DNA of 64,000 nt, from NCBI GenBank assembly GCA_016648135.1, contig JADDOH010002033.1, forward strand, positions 1-64,000. The letters are read 5' to 3'. This DNA comes from Agrypnia vestita. Lineage: Eukaryota; Arthropoda; Insecta; Trichoptera; Phryganeidae. This document shows, in pieces, positions 10,498-21,649 of this stretch; positions within the stretch are counted from its first letter, which is position 1, and every line of letters begins with the position of its first letter. The notes under the pieces were generated by a model. It was not told the DNA's origin, did no database searches, and was given only the letters and a program-made list of their open reading frames with translations. The translations under genes and the position numbers were made by a program.

Positions 10498-10860
10498 TTA
10501 ATTTACACTCTTTTTAAAAACTTCATACGCCTCACCACAATTATAACTAAAATTAAAATAAATGAGGAGCACATTTTTGATTAAATTAATATTTGCTCTA
10601 TTTCTATCCTCCCGCCACTTTGCATTCATTACTGAAAAAATTCTTTCAATAAATGCTGAGGTGGCGGGAACAGAAAGTAGATATGAGACAATTTTAGTAA
10701 TATTTTTAAATTCTTCTGAGTTGTTTACTAATAAATGGCTCTACTTTTGGCCAGTACTCATTTCAAGAAAATCTTTGTCTTCTGATACTTTTTTATAAAT
10801 TACTTTGAAATTTGTTAATTCTGAATATAAATCATCCATACTAATATTTCTGTGAGCGTT
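10498..10860 (-). pseudogene. hAT transposase, C-terminal dimerisation region, dead
   Basis: The minus strand reads SMDDLYSELTNF, VSEDKDFLE, then (after a one-base frameshift) EYWPK, a TAG stop, SHLLVNNSEEFKNI, VSYLLSVPATSAFIER, IFSVMNAKWRED and a terminal VFKKSVN with TAA at 10500-10498. The SVPATSAxxERxFS block is the hallmark of the hAT C-terminal domain. At least one frameshift and one stop break it; nothing upstream is recognisable. It lies between two direct copies of the GTACACATTGG repeat, which may be the ends of the parent element. Confidence 0.75.
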
Positions 10861-10974
10861 TCAGTCTGAATAATTTTGATGCTGAAAACAGTATTTTGTA
10901 TACTTTATTTTTGTTCAACAGTAAAAAGTATAATGTAGTGAAAAACAATATGATACTGTTTTTAACAGTATAGT

Positions 10975-11260
10975 TGGCAACCCTAGGCTCAGCCGGCAAC
11001 GCGCAACGCGCTTCGATCATTGCGAGGTTGGCCGACACCGACGTTGGCTAATGTGTAATCGCTGTCCGCCATTTTGCAAGTTTGACGCTCTGCCGAGGTT
11101 CCCGGACCGTATACACATTGGCTGAGATGACCCAAAATGACATTGGCCCAATGTGTACAGGGGTTTTTTTGCGCAACTCAGCGACGTTTGGCCAAACTTG
11201 GTTTATATCCATCGTTTGTCGGTATTTTGAATAAACTTCAAAGAAAGCATGAGTCATTAA
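10975..11260 (+). repeat. GTACACATTGG repeat, right copy
   Basis: It contains GAGGTTGGCCGACACC, TTGGCTAATGTGTAATCGCT and TTGGCCCAATGTGTACAGG followed by GACGTTTGGCCAAACTTGG, parallel to 10193-10370 and to 18716-18895. Confidence 0.6.
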
Positions 11261-11636
11261 GCTATCGTGGAGCAATGAAAAGTTAGTTGTATGGACAGAA
11301 ATTAATTATGTGTACAATGAATGAGTTTTATAATTCATATAATTTATTTCAACAACTTTATTTAGTCATAACCAAAATAATTACTTTTTTTTTTATTTGT
11401 TTCGTCAAACCGATTGAAAATAATATACATGAATTATTTTATATTTTAAATATATACGGCTATAAAGGTTTTTACTTTAAAAATTGTACAAAATGGATAA
11501 ATAATATTTTCAGAAATATTTATTATATTCAACTAGCTGTAACCCGTCAAAAATGACAATACTTTTACATGTTTTTCCTAAGGAATAAGTTTTTATTTAT
11601 TTATATAAAAAAGGAAAGAAAGAAAAAAAATACTAC
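11261..11636. other. AT-rich interval, nothing recognised
   Basis: It is very AT-rich. An AACTAGCTGTAACCCG string at about 11532 resembles the 5' end of the heat-shock-element repeat (22883, 50303), but no more of that repeat follows. Confidence 0.4.
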
Positions 11637-12203
11637 TTACTTACTTACCATCACGCCGTTTCCCCCTTGGGGGTAGGAAGAGAGGATAGAGCGCCATACT
11701 CTTCTGTCCTGACATACAACTCTCGCCTCATCCACATTCATACATCTTCGCATGCAAGCTCGCCGGTTGTTGAGGCTTCTAACGGGACCATCTTTCAGTA
11801 TCTGGTTAATCTGGTCATGCCACGTATTCCGCGGTCCTGTCTTTCTGGCGCCATCTACATAATATCTTTCTATACATAGTATATATATCTTTCTTACGAT
11901 TCTTTCCTCATTCATTCGCTCAACATGCCCAAACGATCTGAGCGATCCTTTTTTAATTCTATTATTTATGCTAAGTTTAGCTTTACATTCATTTCTAATA
12001 TCTGCATTCTTTACTCTATCATAAATGGATTTGCCACACCTATGTCTGACGGATCCTATCTTCACTGTATTCAATTTACTTTCGTTCCTCTTCTGCCAGC
12101 TCCAGGCTTCACTTCCATACATCAGTGACGGTATCAGAATTCCATTACTTACCACTAGTTTTGCCTCAGTATACATATTTCTATTAGAAACTATTGCGTT
12201 CAA
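11637..12203 (-). pseudogene. LINE C-terminal region, 188 codons open
   Basis: One open frame reads SNGILIPSLMYGSEAWSWQ, CGKSIYDRVKNADIRN, FGHVERMNEERIVRKIY, RKTGPRNTWHDQI, RACMRRCMNVDEARVVCQ and VWRSILSSYPQGG, ending GVMVSK. This is the region after the RT domain in the LINE whose 5' part is seen at 39289-41225. It is truncated before the catalytic core and ends in a short (GTAA)n tail. It is the best-preserved copy of this domain in the window. Confidence 0.8.
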
Positions 12204-13204
12204 AGCACTACATATATAATAATAAATTCAAAGCACTACATATGTGGCGTCTGGATGCAAAACCGCCACTATCCATACAAAACCATTTTTCATGTTTTGA
12301 TTGATTAATGATCTGTATCCTATTCTGCACATTCTGCAAGTTTCCAATATAAGAAAATATGCTTCCATGCCCTTCAAAATCGTCCTTAAATATAACGGTG
12401 AGTAGCAAAACCGCCACGTTGCCGCAAAGTGGGATGCAGAACCGACACTATTCACTCGGATCGATCAGAAGCCAGCCCCGCTACGAGATTTAGTATGGAG
12501 AAACGTCGTCTGTCGCAGATAACGCGTGTTTTGATTACCTTAAATATTTACATAAAAACTAGAAGTAGACATCTTTTATTACCAAAAGACAGTGTACTAA
12601 AGCATGAAGTAAACAAGGATGGATATAAAAGTAACTTTCAAAAGCGAAATAGGAAAGAATTATCACATTAAAAAGTCCGCTTTGTGCACATTTTTGAATA
12701 TTTTTGTTGACACTTTAAAGACCATGCGATTGGATTTACTATAAATTTATTTTATTATAGGTAAAATAAAGTTAACTTACAAAAATAAGTATTTATTGTA
12801 TCTAACATAACATACAACATCAGCATAAAATCTTCATCATCATCATTATCATTATAGCCTTCAGTTTCAGTTTCTGTAAATATTTCATCATTTTATTTGA
12901 TTTGTATTGAAGTGAATAAATTTAAATAATTTTTTAATTTTTTCACCGATTGCTTGCTGCTAGGCCCTGCAAACGGTTATACTGGCGACCGCGAGGCCGC
13001 AAGTGGCTGCTGCGCGGCCATTGGCATCTGCAATTGGCTATCGTCTGTACTAGCCGTTGCGCGGCAAATGATACCTAATATTATCAAAGTGTCTCGTAGC
13101 TAGAAGTATGAGACTTTACACTCTGGGTGAAATAAGATAATCTAATAAGATCTAAACAGATTTATGATATGAAAAGGATGAAATTTTTATATAAACGTTT
13201 TTGT

Positions 13205-14245
13205 AATTTTTTGGGACTAAATTAGTGAAAAAGTTGAACTACCGTTACAGTAACTTATACCAATTATGAACAATTCATTCGCTTTAATACAAGTCGAATA
13301 AAATGATAAAAACCTTGCAAAAATTGAAAATAGAAATTTTCACAAGGTTTTTATTATTTTATTTCATTTGTATTGCAGTGCATGAATTTTTTATAAACGA
13401 AATTAATTACCTGTCTTGTTAATGAGTCGAAATTTTTCAAGCAATCATGAGCTAACAATAATAGTTTGCACTGTTTTAAAAATATTTTCGACTTATTTTC
13501 TACAAAAAGTTGAACTATATTTACAGTTACTTATATTAATTACGAAAAATTAATTTTTTTCAGTACAAGTTAAATAAGATTATAAAAATCTTGCAAAAGT
13601 TCCAATTTTATTTTTTCCAATTAGAATTGCAGGGTATTTATTATTTTGTTTAACTTGTGTAAAAGGGAATAATTTGTTTATATTTGATATAAGTTACTGT
13701 AGTAAAAGTACAACGTTTTAAAAAAATAAATCCGAAATATTGAAAAAAAATGCACATTTTAATGTCATATATTTCCTTATCTATTGATATTAGGTCACGG
13801 TTGCTTGAAAATTTTCGAATCATAATTAAAGTAGAAATCTACCTATCAGGTACAGTAGCCGGCAAACATCTTGAAATTCTACGGCGTAGTGGGGGGAAGT
13901 TTGCGCATCTACCTTTCCACCAAAGAGACCCAAATTTCGTCTTCTGCGCATTCCCCCACCACGTCAAAGAATTTCAAGAAGTTTGCCGGCAACTGTATTG
14001 TGGACTAGCTCTGTTACATAGTGTACACCTCGTAATAAATTATATTTTCGATTTTTGTATCAATTTTTCATAATCAATTTAAGTTCCTGTAATGATAGTT
14101 TAACTTTTTGCCTAAAACTAAGTCGGAAATATTGAAAAAAAATGCAAACTTTGATATTGCATATCTCCATAACTTTTGATATTAGGTCATGGTTGCTTGA
14201 GCATTTTCGACTCTTTATAAAGACAGAAACCCACTTGTAAATTTT
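13205..14245. repeat. cluster of three LTP-family pieces
   Basis: 13205-13415 is a central segment, 13421-13847 a nearly complete but diverged copy, and 14050-14245 a right half. Each shows the AGTTGAACTA...ACAGT box and the right-arm ATCTCCATAACTTTTGATAT. The MITE at 13853-13995 is inserted next to the second piece. Confidence 0.65.
13853..13995. mobile_element. GCCGGCAAAC MITE, TSD TA
   Basis: The termini are CAGTAGCCGGCAAAC and GTTTGCCGGCAACTG, with TA on both sides (13851-13852 and 13996-13997). Same family as 7396-7538. Confidence 0.85.
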
Positions 14246-15327
14246 TTACTATTTACTATAAGACAGCCTATATAGGCATATAGGTATGATCATATATTTT
14301 ATTTTTTTATTTCCATACTCTTATTTAATTCTTAAGATTATTGTTTTTAGTTTTTAAAATAATTAAAATTATGTGCCTTAGTTATTAAATTTTTGTTTTC
14401 AAAGATCAATTTTTAATCATTAAAATATTTTTATAAACTCCGTTAATCGCCGATGAAATAATTGCCTATTTAAAAATATATTATATCTATTGTTAAATTT
14501 GGTGTCGTAGTAAAGGTCTCGAGAAGTGATACGGAATTATTGTTAAATCTAAAAATATTTTTGTTTCCATGATTGTTGGTTCATTATTTACATATTATCT
14601 AAAATATATTTAATCCATATTCCTTACTCAAAACATGCAGTAAATTTTAATTCTTAAAATATTTTTGCATCTATTGTTAATCACAAATAAAATATTTATA
14701 AAATAATATATTTCATTGTTTAATTTTCAATCGCAGTATTGTTCGCAATGAGTTAAGTCGGCAAGTCGACACGTGATCGTCCGCGAGCGCGCCTCTCGCG
14801 ATCGTTCGGTAGCAAAATCGACTCTATCGACAAATCGACCGGCGGTGGGTAGCAAAACCGCCACTTTGCAATCAATATATCTTTATATTGCGGAAACAAT
14901 AAAGAAAATCTTTAAAATTGGTATGCACATTTTAACACATCCTTAATATGTATCAAGTAAAATAATAAAAAACAGGAAACTGTGTAAGGGAAATACTTAA
15001 AACGTTTTTTTTGATTCCTGAACATTTCATATATATGCAACGTGGCGGTTTTGCAGCCAGACGCCACATATATAAGAATAAAAGATACTGCATATGAATA
15101 ATAAGAATATTTCGTCGCTGTATATATAATTAATCTTATGTGACGTTTTAGTACATTCTGAGATAAACGAATAAAACTGTTTTAAAAAATAATTGCACAG
15201 ACTAGATTTATAAAAAATATTTTAAATAATTACTAGGCAGACTTTCCAGATAAACGGCAATGTTTTTATTAGTATATCTCCATTATTTATATGAAAAATG
15301 TACTAAACGGCAAAAAACGAAAAGAAA

Positions 15328-15478
15328 AAAATTATGTAAAAAATTTTACGTAAAAAAGAGAATGGAAAAAAATTATGTAAAAATTTCTAGGGAAAAAAAG
15401 AAAAAAAATACGTTAAAAAAATTAAATAAATTTACGTAAAAAATTACGTACAAAAGGAAAAAATTACGTAAAAAATGT
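15328..15478. repeat. degenerate ATTACGTAAAAA tandem array
   Basis: Units such as TTATGTAAAAA, TTACGTAAAAA and TTACGTACAAAA recur irregularly through A-rich DNA. Simple-sequence origin is likely. Confidence 0.6.
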
Positions 15479-15543
15479 ATCCACTAGCAGAAAATGATTT
15501 TATTATTATTGGTATCGGCGAGTTAATAAATACTAGCAGGAAA

Positions 15544-15586
15544 GCAATCGGCTTCGCCGATTGCTTACGTCAGCCGCTTCGCGGCT
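15544..15586. repeat. two adjacent perfect hairpins with TTC loops
   Basis: GCAATCGGC-TTC-GCCGATTGC at 15544-15564 and AGCCGC-TTC-GCGGCT at 15572-15586. Both have perfect stems (9 and 6 bp) and the same TTC loop. Confidence 0.7.
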
Positions 15587-15722
15587 ATTTGTATCTGGCA
15601 AATTTCCACTTTTAATTACGGGTAGTTTAGATATAATGAAGATAAAGTATTTATTCAGTATTTCTATAAAAATGTAATTAAAATTTCAACAAACAAAATA
15701 TTCTCGACCGTAAAAAAAAATT

Positions 15723-15794
15723 CGATCCTGCTAGGATTCGAACCTGGAATCTTCAGATCCGCAGTCACACGCGTTATCCGCTGCGCCACACATC
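15723..15794 (-). pseudogene. tRNA-Arg-like pseudogene
   Basis: The 72 nt on the minus strand keep the box A region (TGGCGCAGCGGATAACGCG) and a good box B (GGTTCGAATCC), and the anticodon arm resembles tRNA-Arg(TCG) but reads CTGCGGA (anticodon GCG) with a mismatched stem. The acceptor stem pairs in only about three positions, so it should not fold into a working tRNA. A SINE head is an alternative. Confidence 0.6.
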
Positions 15795-16762
15795 ACAACG
15801 GGAACCGTGGCAAAATTATTGTATACAAAGTGAAATCAGCGTATTTATTATATAAATATATATATGTATACACGTATAAAGTCGAATAGCATACGTAATC
15901 CATCGCCAAAAAAAGTGATACAAAAAACACTGTTTTGGGTCGCAAGGTGGGAGAAATAGGCGTAAACGATGAAACAGGGCCGTACTCTGTCAAACTGTAT
16001 TTGTTTAATGTATGTTAATGTTTTATAGAAAAAAAAACGGTGTTATTTTTAATGAGAAAGTACTGCTGAAATTACTTATTATAATCTTAGATGCGGAATT
16101 TATTTAAATGTTATATAAATCATTGAATTATAAATAAATAATATGTACCTGTGATATGAAAAAACTTGCTAGCGTTCTGAAACAAGGCTTGAACCAAAAA
16201 TCTGCAGACCAAACATCGTGACCACTAGACTACCTAGTGCATCAAATAAATTAATTATTATGTTAGTATTTACGTAGCTATTTAGTACCTTAATGTATTT
16301 TATACAATAATATTTGTTATCTTTAATAGTGATGTTTATACATTTATTATATTATAGTGGAATAACGGGTTATTTAGAAGAAATACGTTATGACCGCCAT
16401 AAAAGGCATTAATGTTTGTATTTTTTAATAATTTATAATTATTCATTAATTTTTATTTTTAAACAATCATAATTTTATTTTTTAAAACAAATCTACTTAC
16501 ATAAAATACAAAAAATCTAAATATCCAAAAAAAAAAAACGGTTGATAATTTGCATGATAATAATTTTTGGCTATATCTAAAAAATAAAAAATTTAATCTT
16601 TATTTTCAACACAAATTGGTTTCTTAAAGCAATCATGGCGCTACACTATCACTAAATAATCGACTTGCATACTTTAATTTAATTTTTGATTATGACATTT
16701 AATATGTTGCCGCCGCAATTTGTTACCGAAATGCATGTTTTCTTTTTCTTAAAGAGAGTTTA
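15795..16762. other. AT-rich interval with one further tRNA-like scrap
   Basis: Apart from the tRNA-like segment at 16175-16232 I see no gene, repeat or ORF that I can name. Confidence 0.4.
16175..16232 (-). pseudogene. tRNA-like fragment (Cys-like anticodon loop)
   Basis: The minus strand shows TAGTCTAGTGGTCACGA (box A-like), a CTGCAGA loop (anticodon GCA) and GGTTCAAGCC (box B-like). The stems are poor. It is probably a decayed tRNA or SINE head. Confidence 0.3.
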
Positions 16763-17406
16763 CTATTCCAGAAAATTCCAATTGATTTCATTATTTTCGT
16801 TTTCTATGATAACTTTTTTACTCTCAAAACAATTTCTTATTAATTTTAACATATGATATGCGTCCAAAGAAATTACAATTTCTTGTTTTGTAGATGGATG
16901 CTTAAAAGTTGGCTTTAAATTATCATAGTCAAATGAGCATCCTAGAATTTTTGCCATTGATATGTTAACGGGACAGCCATTAAAAGTTAATGAAACTACT
17001 TCTACGCCAGCTGCATGAACTTTTTCTAAACATCGATTTATCAAAGATGCACGCTATTGACCGTTAGTTCCTTCCACTTAAAATATGCTAATGGGAGTTT
17101 GAAATTCGAATTTATGGCAGTCAAAAAAAACACTAAAGCATCTTTTGCTACCGCAAGATCATCATCGTTGATATCGGTACCCATATCTACGTACCCGTAA
17201 TAATTTTCTCCGTCATATTCGATGTGCTTTCTGATAGCCATTTCATCGAGCGCTAAGTTCGAAACAATTTTATATTCAGTGGAAGAAGATTTTAGTCTAA
17301 GAGCATCGAAAGCTTCAGAAATAAATCCCGGGTTACCGTTTATACTTTGGTACCACCTTTTAATGGACCGTTCCTGGCTGGACCCCAAAAAATTCCAAGA
17401 AATCAC
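16763..17406 (-). pseudogene. P-element/THAP9-like transposase, RNase H-like core fragment
   Basis: Two adjoining minus-strand frames make one homologous stretch. The first (17406-17041) has WYQSINGNPGFISEAFDAL, LALDEMAIRKHIEYDGENYY, GYVDMGTDIND and AKDALVFFLTAINSNFKLP. The second (17044-16763) has INRCLEKVHAAGVEVVSLT, FNGCPVNISMAKILGCSF and ISLDAYHMLKLIRNCF. The order LDEMxI, GYVDMG, ALVFM-like, SLTxDG-like, LDxxHMLKLxRN is that of THAP9 and Drosophila P transposases, where the D of LDEM is a catalytic acid. A frameshift near 17041-17045 separates the halves. The N-terminal THAP domain and the C-terminal part are absent. In SLTFNG the position usually D (SLTxDG) is N, which would also weaken activity. 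Confidence 0.8.
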
Positions 17407-17418
17407 ATAAGTTGAATT

Positions 17419-17670
17419 TTGCCGTGCGAAGTTCTATGTTGTATTGCTAAACTGTCTAAAGTTGACAGAAGTTATTTAGTAATTGAGCTGAAGCAGTTTG
17501 TAGACCAATATGAGACTTTCATAAAGACTGAATGGGATGAAAATGACAAAAATGAACAAGATAAGCCAAAGCTGAATCATGATGTAGAAAAGAGTGAGGA
17601 TTATAAATTAGAATTGCAAGAAAAGAATTATGTTCACTATTTAGTGAGAAAAAGGGTTTTAGATGTTTAG
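17419..17670 (+). other. 83-codon ORF of unknown nature
   Basis: The ORF reads IAKLSKVDRSYLVIELKQF, then an acidic stretch (EWDENDKNEQDKP) and ends VRKRVLDV. I do not recognise the family. It lies head-to-head with the P-like transposase fragment. Its amino-acid composition is protein-like, but it has no clear start context, and it may be a transposon-derived exon. Confidence 0.3.
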
Positions 17671-17764
17671 CGTGCGCTTTTTATGTTGTTTCTGAATTAT
17701 CTCAATCAGGGCTCTTTACTAATCTTTACATAGCTTATAAGTTTATATTAACCAATCCCTAAGA

Positions 17765-17912
17765 ATGTTATTAGGTTTCCACGGCCACTCAGAATCTTCT
17801 GGTTTGGGTCTTCTGGGGTACTATGCCGTATACACATCAGCCCTGATGATGGACCCTGCAATGGGATCCGAAACATCGGCCAGAAGACACAAACCAGAAA
17901 ATAACTCTTCCT
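17765..17912 (+). repeat. hammerhead-bearing repeat, single arm
   Basis: TTTCCACGGCCACTCAGAAT, then the HHR-like block and CGGCCAGAAGACACAAACC match one arm of 60358-60560. Confidence 0.7.
17840..17881 (+). ncRNA. hammerhead-like core with damaged stem III
   Basis: GCC, CTGATGA, the GGACCC/GGGATCC stem and GAAAC are intact, but GTC is replaced by ATC, so stem III would hold a C-A mismatch. Confidence 0.35.
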
Positions 17913-18365
17913 TGTTACTTTTGAGCAAATATTTTCAAAATAAAAAATAGGCTTAGATCAACTTTGAATCAGGAGTTAATGTCTAATCTTTTGTTTATAA
18001 ATATAATTAAGCATTAATTTAAGTAAGAATTTAATTATCGATGAAGTGGCAATTTAATTTTCATTATCGATGAACTTAAGAAAAAAATGATGGTTTAGTG
18101 TAGGTACTAAAGGATAAATTAATGTTTTAAAGAGCTTAATATTAATCCTTGAATAAATAGCGTGATTATTTCCAGTATACATAGTATTTGTCAATTACAT
18201 ATTTAACTTATACCTTTGATATAGATATAAAATAGGCCTACTTGCAGCTACGGCTTTGAAGCCACGTATTTGAAATTGCTTGCACATAGCCCCCTGACCC
18301 ACGTTAAGTAGCTCAATCAATGTATGTGAAAATTATAAGATGGCCGATAGATTCCTGCCTATGTT
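17913..18365. other. AT-rich interval, nothing recognised
   Basis: No gene or shared repeat seen. Confidence 0.4.
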
Positions 18366-18715
18366 AAATGTTCAAACAATCATGACCTAATATCAATAGT
18401 TATGGAGATATGCAGTATCAAAGATTGCATTTTTTTTCAATATTTCTGACTTATTTTTTGCAAAAAGTTGAACTATCATTACAGTAACTTTTATCGATTA
18501 TGAAAAATTTATTTGTTTCAATAAAACTTAAATAAAACGATAAAAACCTTGTAAAAAAACTTTTTCCAATTTTCGCAAGGTTTTTATCATTTTATTCGAC
18601 TTGTATTAAAGCGAATAAATTTTTCGTAATCTACATAAGTTACTGTAATGATGATAGTTCATGACAGTTCAACTTTATAAAGAAATGCAAACTTTGATAT
18701 TGCACATCTCCATAA
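18366..18715. repeat. LTP-family element, right end cut off
   Basis: The left arm (CAATCATGACCTAATATCAA, CTTATTTTTTGCAAAAAGTT) and right arm are present around the centre CCTTGTAAAAAAACTTTTTCC. The right terminal 90 bp are replaced at 18716 by the GTACACATTGG repeat. Confidence 0.7.
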
Positions 18716-18895
18716 AATGCAGGGGCCTCTTCACTAGTTCTCGCCGAGGGCCCCCAAGAGTGCCAGTGCGCCCCTGTCGCTCTAGCCAAAGCGAGGTTGG
18801 CCGATACGTTGGCTAATGTGTAATCGCTGTCCGCCATTTTGCGAGGTTGGCCGAGACGTTGGCTCTGCCGAAGTTGGGCCAATGTGTACAGGGCC
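18716..18895 (+). repeat. GTACACATTGG repeat, third copy
   Basis: It shares GCGAGGTTGGCCGATACG, TTGGCTAATGTGTAATCGCT and GGGCCAATGTGTACAGGGCC with 10975-11260. Confidence 0.6.
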
Positions 18896-19105
18896 CTTAA
18901 AAATCCGAAATTATACCATAATTATTTTATTTTTTTTAACGAAAATTTGATAGATCTTCTTGATCCACGAGTCTGCTTGCAAAGTTTCAGCTCGAATGGA
19001 TCACGGGAAAAGGGTTAAAAATCGATCCAAAGTTTTTTCGTCAGATAAGCAGACAAGACGACAAGCAGACGCTACGAATTAAAAGAAAGGGAGTAAAAAG
19101 AATGG
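18896..19105. repeat. family R unit
   Basis: It contains AGTTTCAGCTCGAATGGATC, CGATCCAAAGTTTTTTCG and the end AAAAGAAAGGGAGTAAAAA. Confidence 0.7.
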
Positions 19106-19148
19106 CACGGCTTCATAAATAAATAAAAAGAGTCACACGTCAACATAA

Positions 19149-19905
19149 AGCCATGTATTCACTAGGGTACAAATAGCGCAGCATTCCGCGCGGCATGTCG
19201 CATGAACATCTACGTTCATGTTTCGGGGACAATGACGCGGTCATTTGACGTGTACACACCGGGACTCACATATTTCGTCGCGGAAATGTCACTCGATGAG
19301 GTTATGATGACAGCTGCGGTATATATTTACACTTCGTCATTTAGCGAAAACGGGGTTCCGCGCAATTCGAAATCTTTTTTTGGGTCGCAATTTCAAATTA
19401 ACGAGGTTTTATTGTAGTAAATTGAATATTATTAAAAAGAAGGTCCTTTTTGCAAATAATTATTGTTTTCCACACGTCGCGGAAATGTGGCCTTATGAGG
19501 TTATGACAGCTGCGTATGTATCTATTTATGTTAAAGAGTTTATCGAAACGTAAGAGGAGAAAAAGGTGGTGGATGCGAAGTTATTTACTGCAAAGAGAAA
19601 GAAGGACGGATATTCTATGCGATCTTCGATCGATACAGCTCGATGAGTTCAAGAACAATTTCGTTTCCCCACATTGTCATCTTGACAGATACAGCGCATG
19701 CGTATTCACTTGTAAACATACCACGTGGTACTGACGCTCCGCGTAATGTTGCAGTGAGCTCGATCGGGTACCGTGCGCATGCCACGGCACGTAGAAATGC
19801 CGCGCTATGTTGTGCGACATAGCGCGGCGCGGCGGGGCACGACTCGTAGACGCTATGCCGCGCGTGCTGTTGAGGGACAATTTGTCCCCTAGTGAATACA
19901 TGGCT
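19149..19905 (+). mobile_element. PIF/Harbinger element, 757 bp, TSD TAA
   Basis: The TIRs AGCCATGTATTCACTAGGG and CCCTAGTGAATACATGGCT are near-perfect, and both flanks are TAA (19146-19148, 19906-19908), the TWA target typical of Harbinger. The element is internally deleted: it keeps a transposase N-terminal scrap and a GC-rich right end with a palindrome at about 19797-19830 (GCGCTATGTTG / GACATAGCGC). The family also occurs at 55377-58140. Confidence 0.85.
19516..19640 (+). pseudogene. Harbinger transposase N-terminal fragment
   Basis: SLSKRKRRKRWWMRSYLLQR, then ERRTDILCDLR is the basic start of HARBI1-like transposases (RRRRxWVRPxLxxR). It diverges after LCDLR, where the 57701-57991 copy continues with homologous residues. 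No catalytic DDE residues remain. Confidence 0.7.
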
Positions 19906-20451
19906 TAAAACAATATATGCCATTGGCAACATAAAATAAATTGCTTTTATTATTTATTATTTTACTTATCAACCTTTTTTTATCTTGCTTTATTCAGAGC
20001 TCATTGGTCGATCATCGCTATCAGGAGCGCATGAATGACGCGGATAACATTGATAAAAGTGTGACCATTCATTTTTTTGCGTATGTGTGTTATACTTATT
20101 TTTTCGATTCAGATAACCTTGATAACAAACAAGTCAGGGCTTTTCCTCACTAGCAATCGGTCAATGTTATCGAGAGAACATAAAATCTAGTTGGTAAAAA
20201 AATGCTAAATGTATTTTATATATTTCTCGCATTTTCGAGTCAACATGTGTATAATTTAAGTTAGATGCATGCCAAATTAAAACAAAACAGCTAGATTACA
20301 AATCAATCAAATAAAAAATACGGCCGCAATGCGAAAATGTTAAAAAAATGTTATTTAATGGACCTCAAGGCAAAATAAAAGAGCTTCTTGAAAATTATAA
20401 CGCTTTGTCTCCAATATCCACGCTTTCGTGAAAAAAAATATGCACTCCTAA

Positions 20452-20571
20452 GGCTTGAATTCAGAATCAATACTTAGCGATTTAAAAGTTATGGTTTTTT
20501 CAGTACAAAATAACACTTTTATGGCGTACCTTAACCATTAAATCATCTAAGTATTGGCTTTGAATTAAGCC
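20452..20571. mobile_element. Harbinger-type MITE, 120 bp, TSD TAA
   Basis: The TIRs GGCTTGAATTCAGAATCAAT and the reverse complement of GGCTTAATTCAAAGCCAATA, each flanked by TAA (20449-20451, 20572-20574). A related half-copy lies beside the hAT element at 53324-53405, and a TIR-like scrap at 27372-27400. Confidence 0.7.
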
Positions 20572-20574
20572 TAA

Positions 20575-21649
20575 ATCATAAATAAACTATTGGCTGAAGC
20601 ACGTACATAGATATAGGTAGTGTAAATACTCCTGAAAGTATATGCAAAAAGATGTTTAATACGTTGACAGTAGAAAACGATTGTGATTAGTATTGGAGAA
20701 AAAAAGTGTTCCAAATGTGGCATTTTAAAGTTTTGACAAGCAGAAATCCCGCTTGGACACTTTTATTCTATTATTTATTTATTTGAGATTTAAAACAGTG
20801 AGGACAAAAATATACATTTTTTCGATAACAACAAAATGACGGTAACATTATTTGTATAATTTTATTCGTAAGAACTCATTTGTATAAACCACTAATTTAT
20901 TGAATTATCAGCATGTTTGGTCCCTTCATCATGATGCAACGTACCTATACTAAAAATTAAAAATCGAAGTATAAACATTTATTATATATAGTATTGTGAA
21001 AATAATTTTTAAATAATTTAACCCATAAAAACAAACTCTTCATTATAAATTCCTTATGCGCAAGAAAAAGACCTGTAAGCAGAATTTTTCATTTGATGTC
21101 ATTCAAACTTTTTTTCTGTATAGGGATAGATGCTTTTAGGAACGACTAATTTGCTAACTAAATACTGCTTTATCACAATGACGTCACCCAAGTGTGATTA
21201 TTCAGGAACCCAGCCTTTCGAGCGCTGTTCTTAGCATCTTGGAGAAAAAAATATATCGTTTGAAAATAATTCCAGATTTGGTGTAAAGTAAATCTGTTTT
21301 TGCTTATAACTTTGCGAAAAAAAGTAGAAACGCCAAAAGATTGGAAAGTAAAAACTCTACAAATCGAATTCGAATGAAAGCGAATTTAATTCTGAAGTGC
21401 ATTACTTCGCAAAATTTATTTTCAGCACATTCGGTAGCGGCACTCGTGTTCTATCGATTGCGATATCTACTTGTGAAATTGGTCAACGCATCGCAGAGCA
21501 GCATACAAAAGTATAAAAAACGGCAAAAAAACTCTAAAACGAACGCCATTTCGTGGATACGCAATTCGGAACAAAATTTTTCAATAAACCTGACGCACGC
21601 TACGTGTAGGAAGTTATCGCACCTCTACGATTTTTTAACCGAATTATTA
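20575..21649. other. about 1.1 kb without recognised genes
   Basis: AT-rich sequence. A 108-codon frame at 21341-21667 has no domain I recognise and no codon-usage contrast with its surroundings. Confidence 0.4.

Larger units (their letters stand above)
12243..15068. mobile_element. 2.8-kb TIR element with later insertions
   Basis: The termini TGTGGCGTCTGGATGCAAAA (12243) and the reverse complement of TGTGGCGTCTGGCTGCAAAA (to 15068) are inverted repeats over about 28 bp with one mismatch, flanked by TA on both sides. Subterminal AGCAAAACCGCCAC boxes lie at about 12400 and 14850. No transposase ORF survives. The centre is filled by LTP copies and a MITE. 12660-13200 and 14250-14740 are otherwise featureless AT-rich DNA, apart from a GC-rich patch at 12965-13075. 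Confidence 0.65.

Noticed and set aside
15723..15794. Functional tRNA-Arg
   Set aside because: The acceptor stem pairs in about three positions and the anticodon stem has a mismatch; treated as a pseudogene.
19797..19830. GCGC-rich palindrome as a transcription terminator or regulatory site
   Set aside because: It lies inside the Harbinger element and is better explained as part of that element; eukaryotic context gives no terminator reading.
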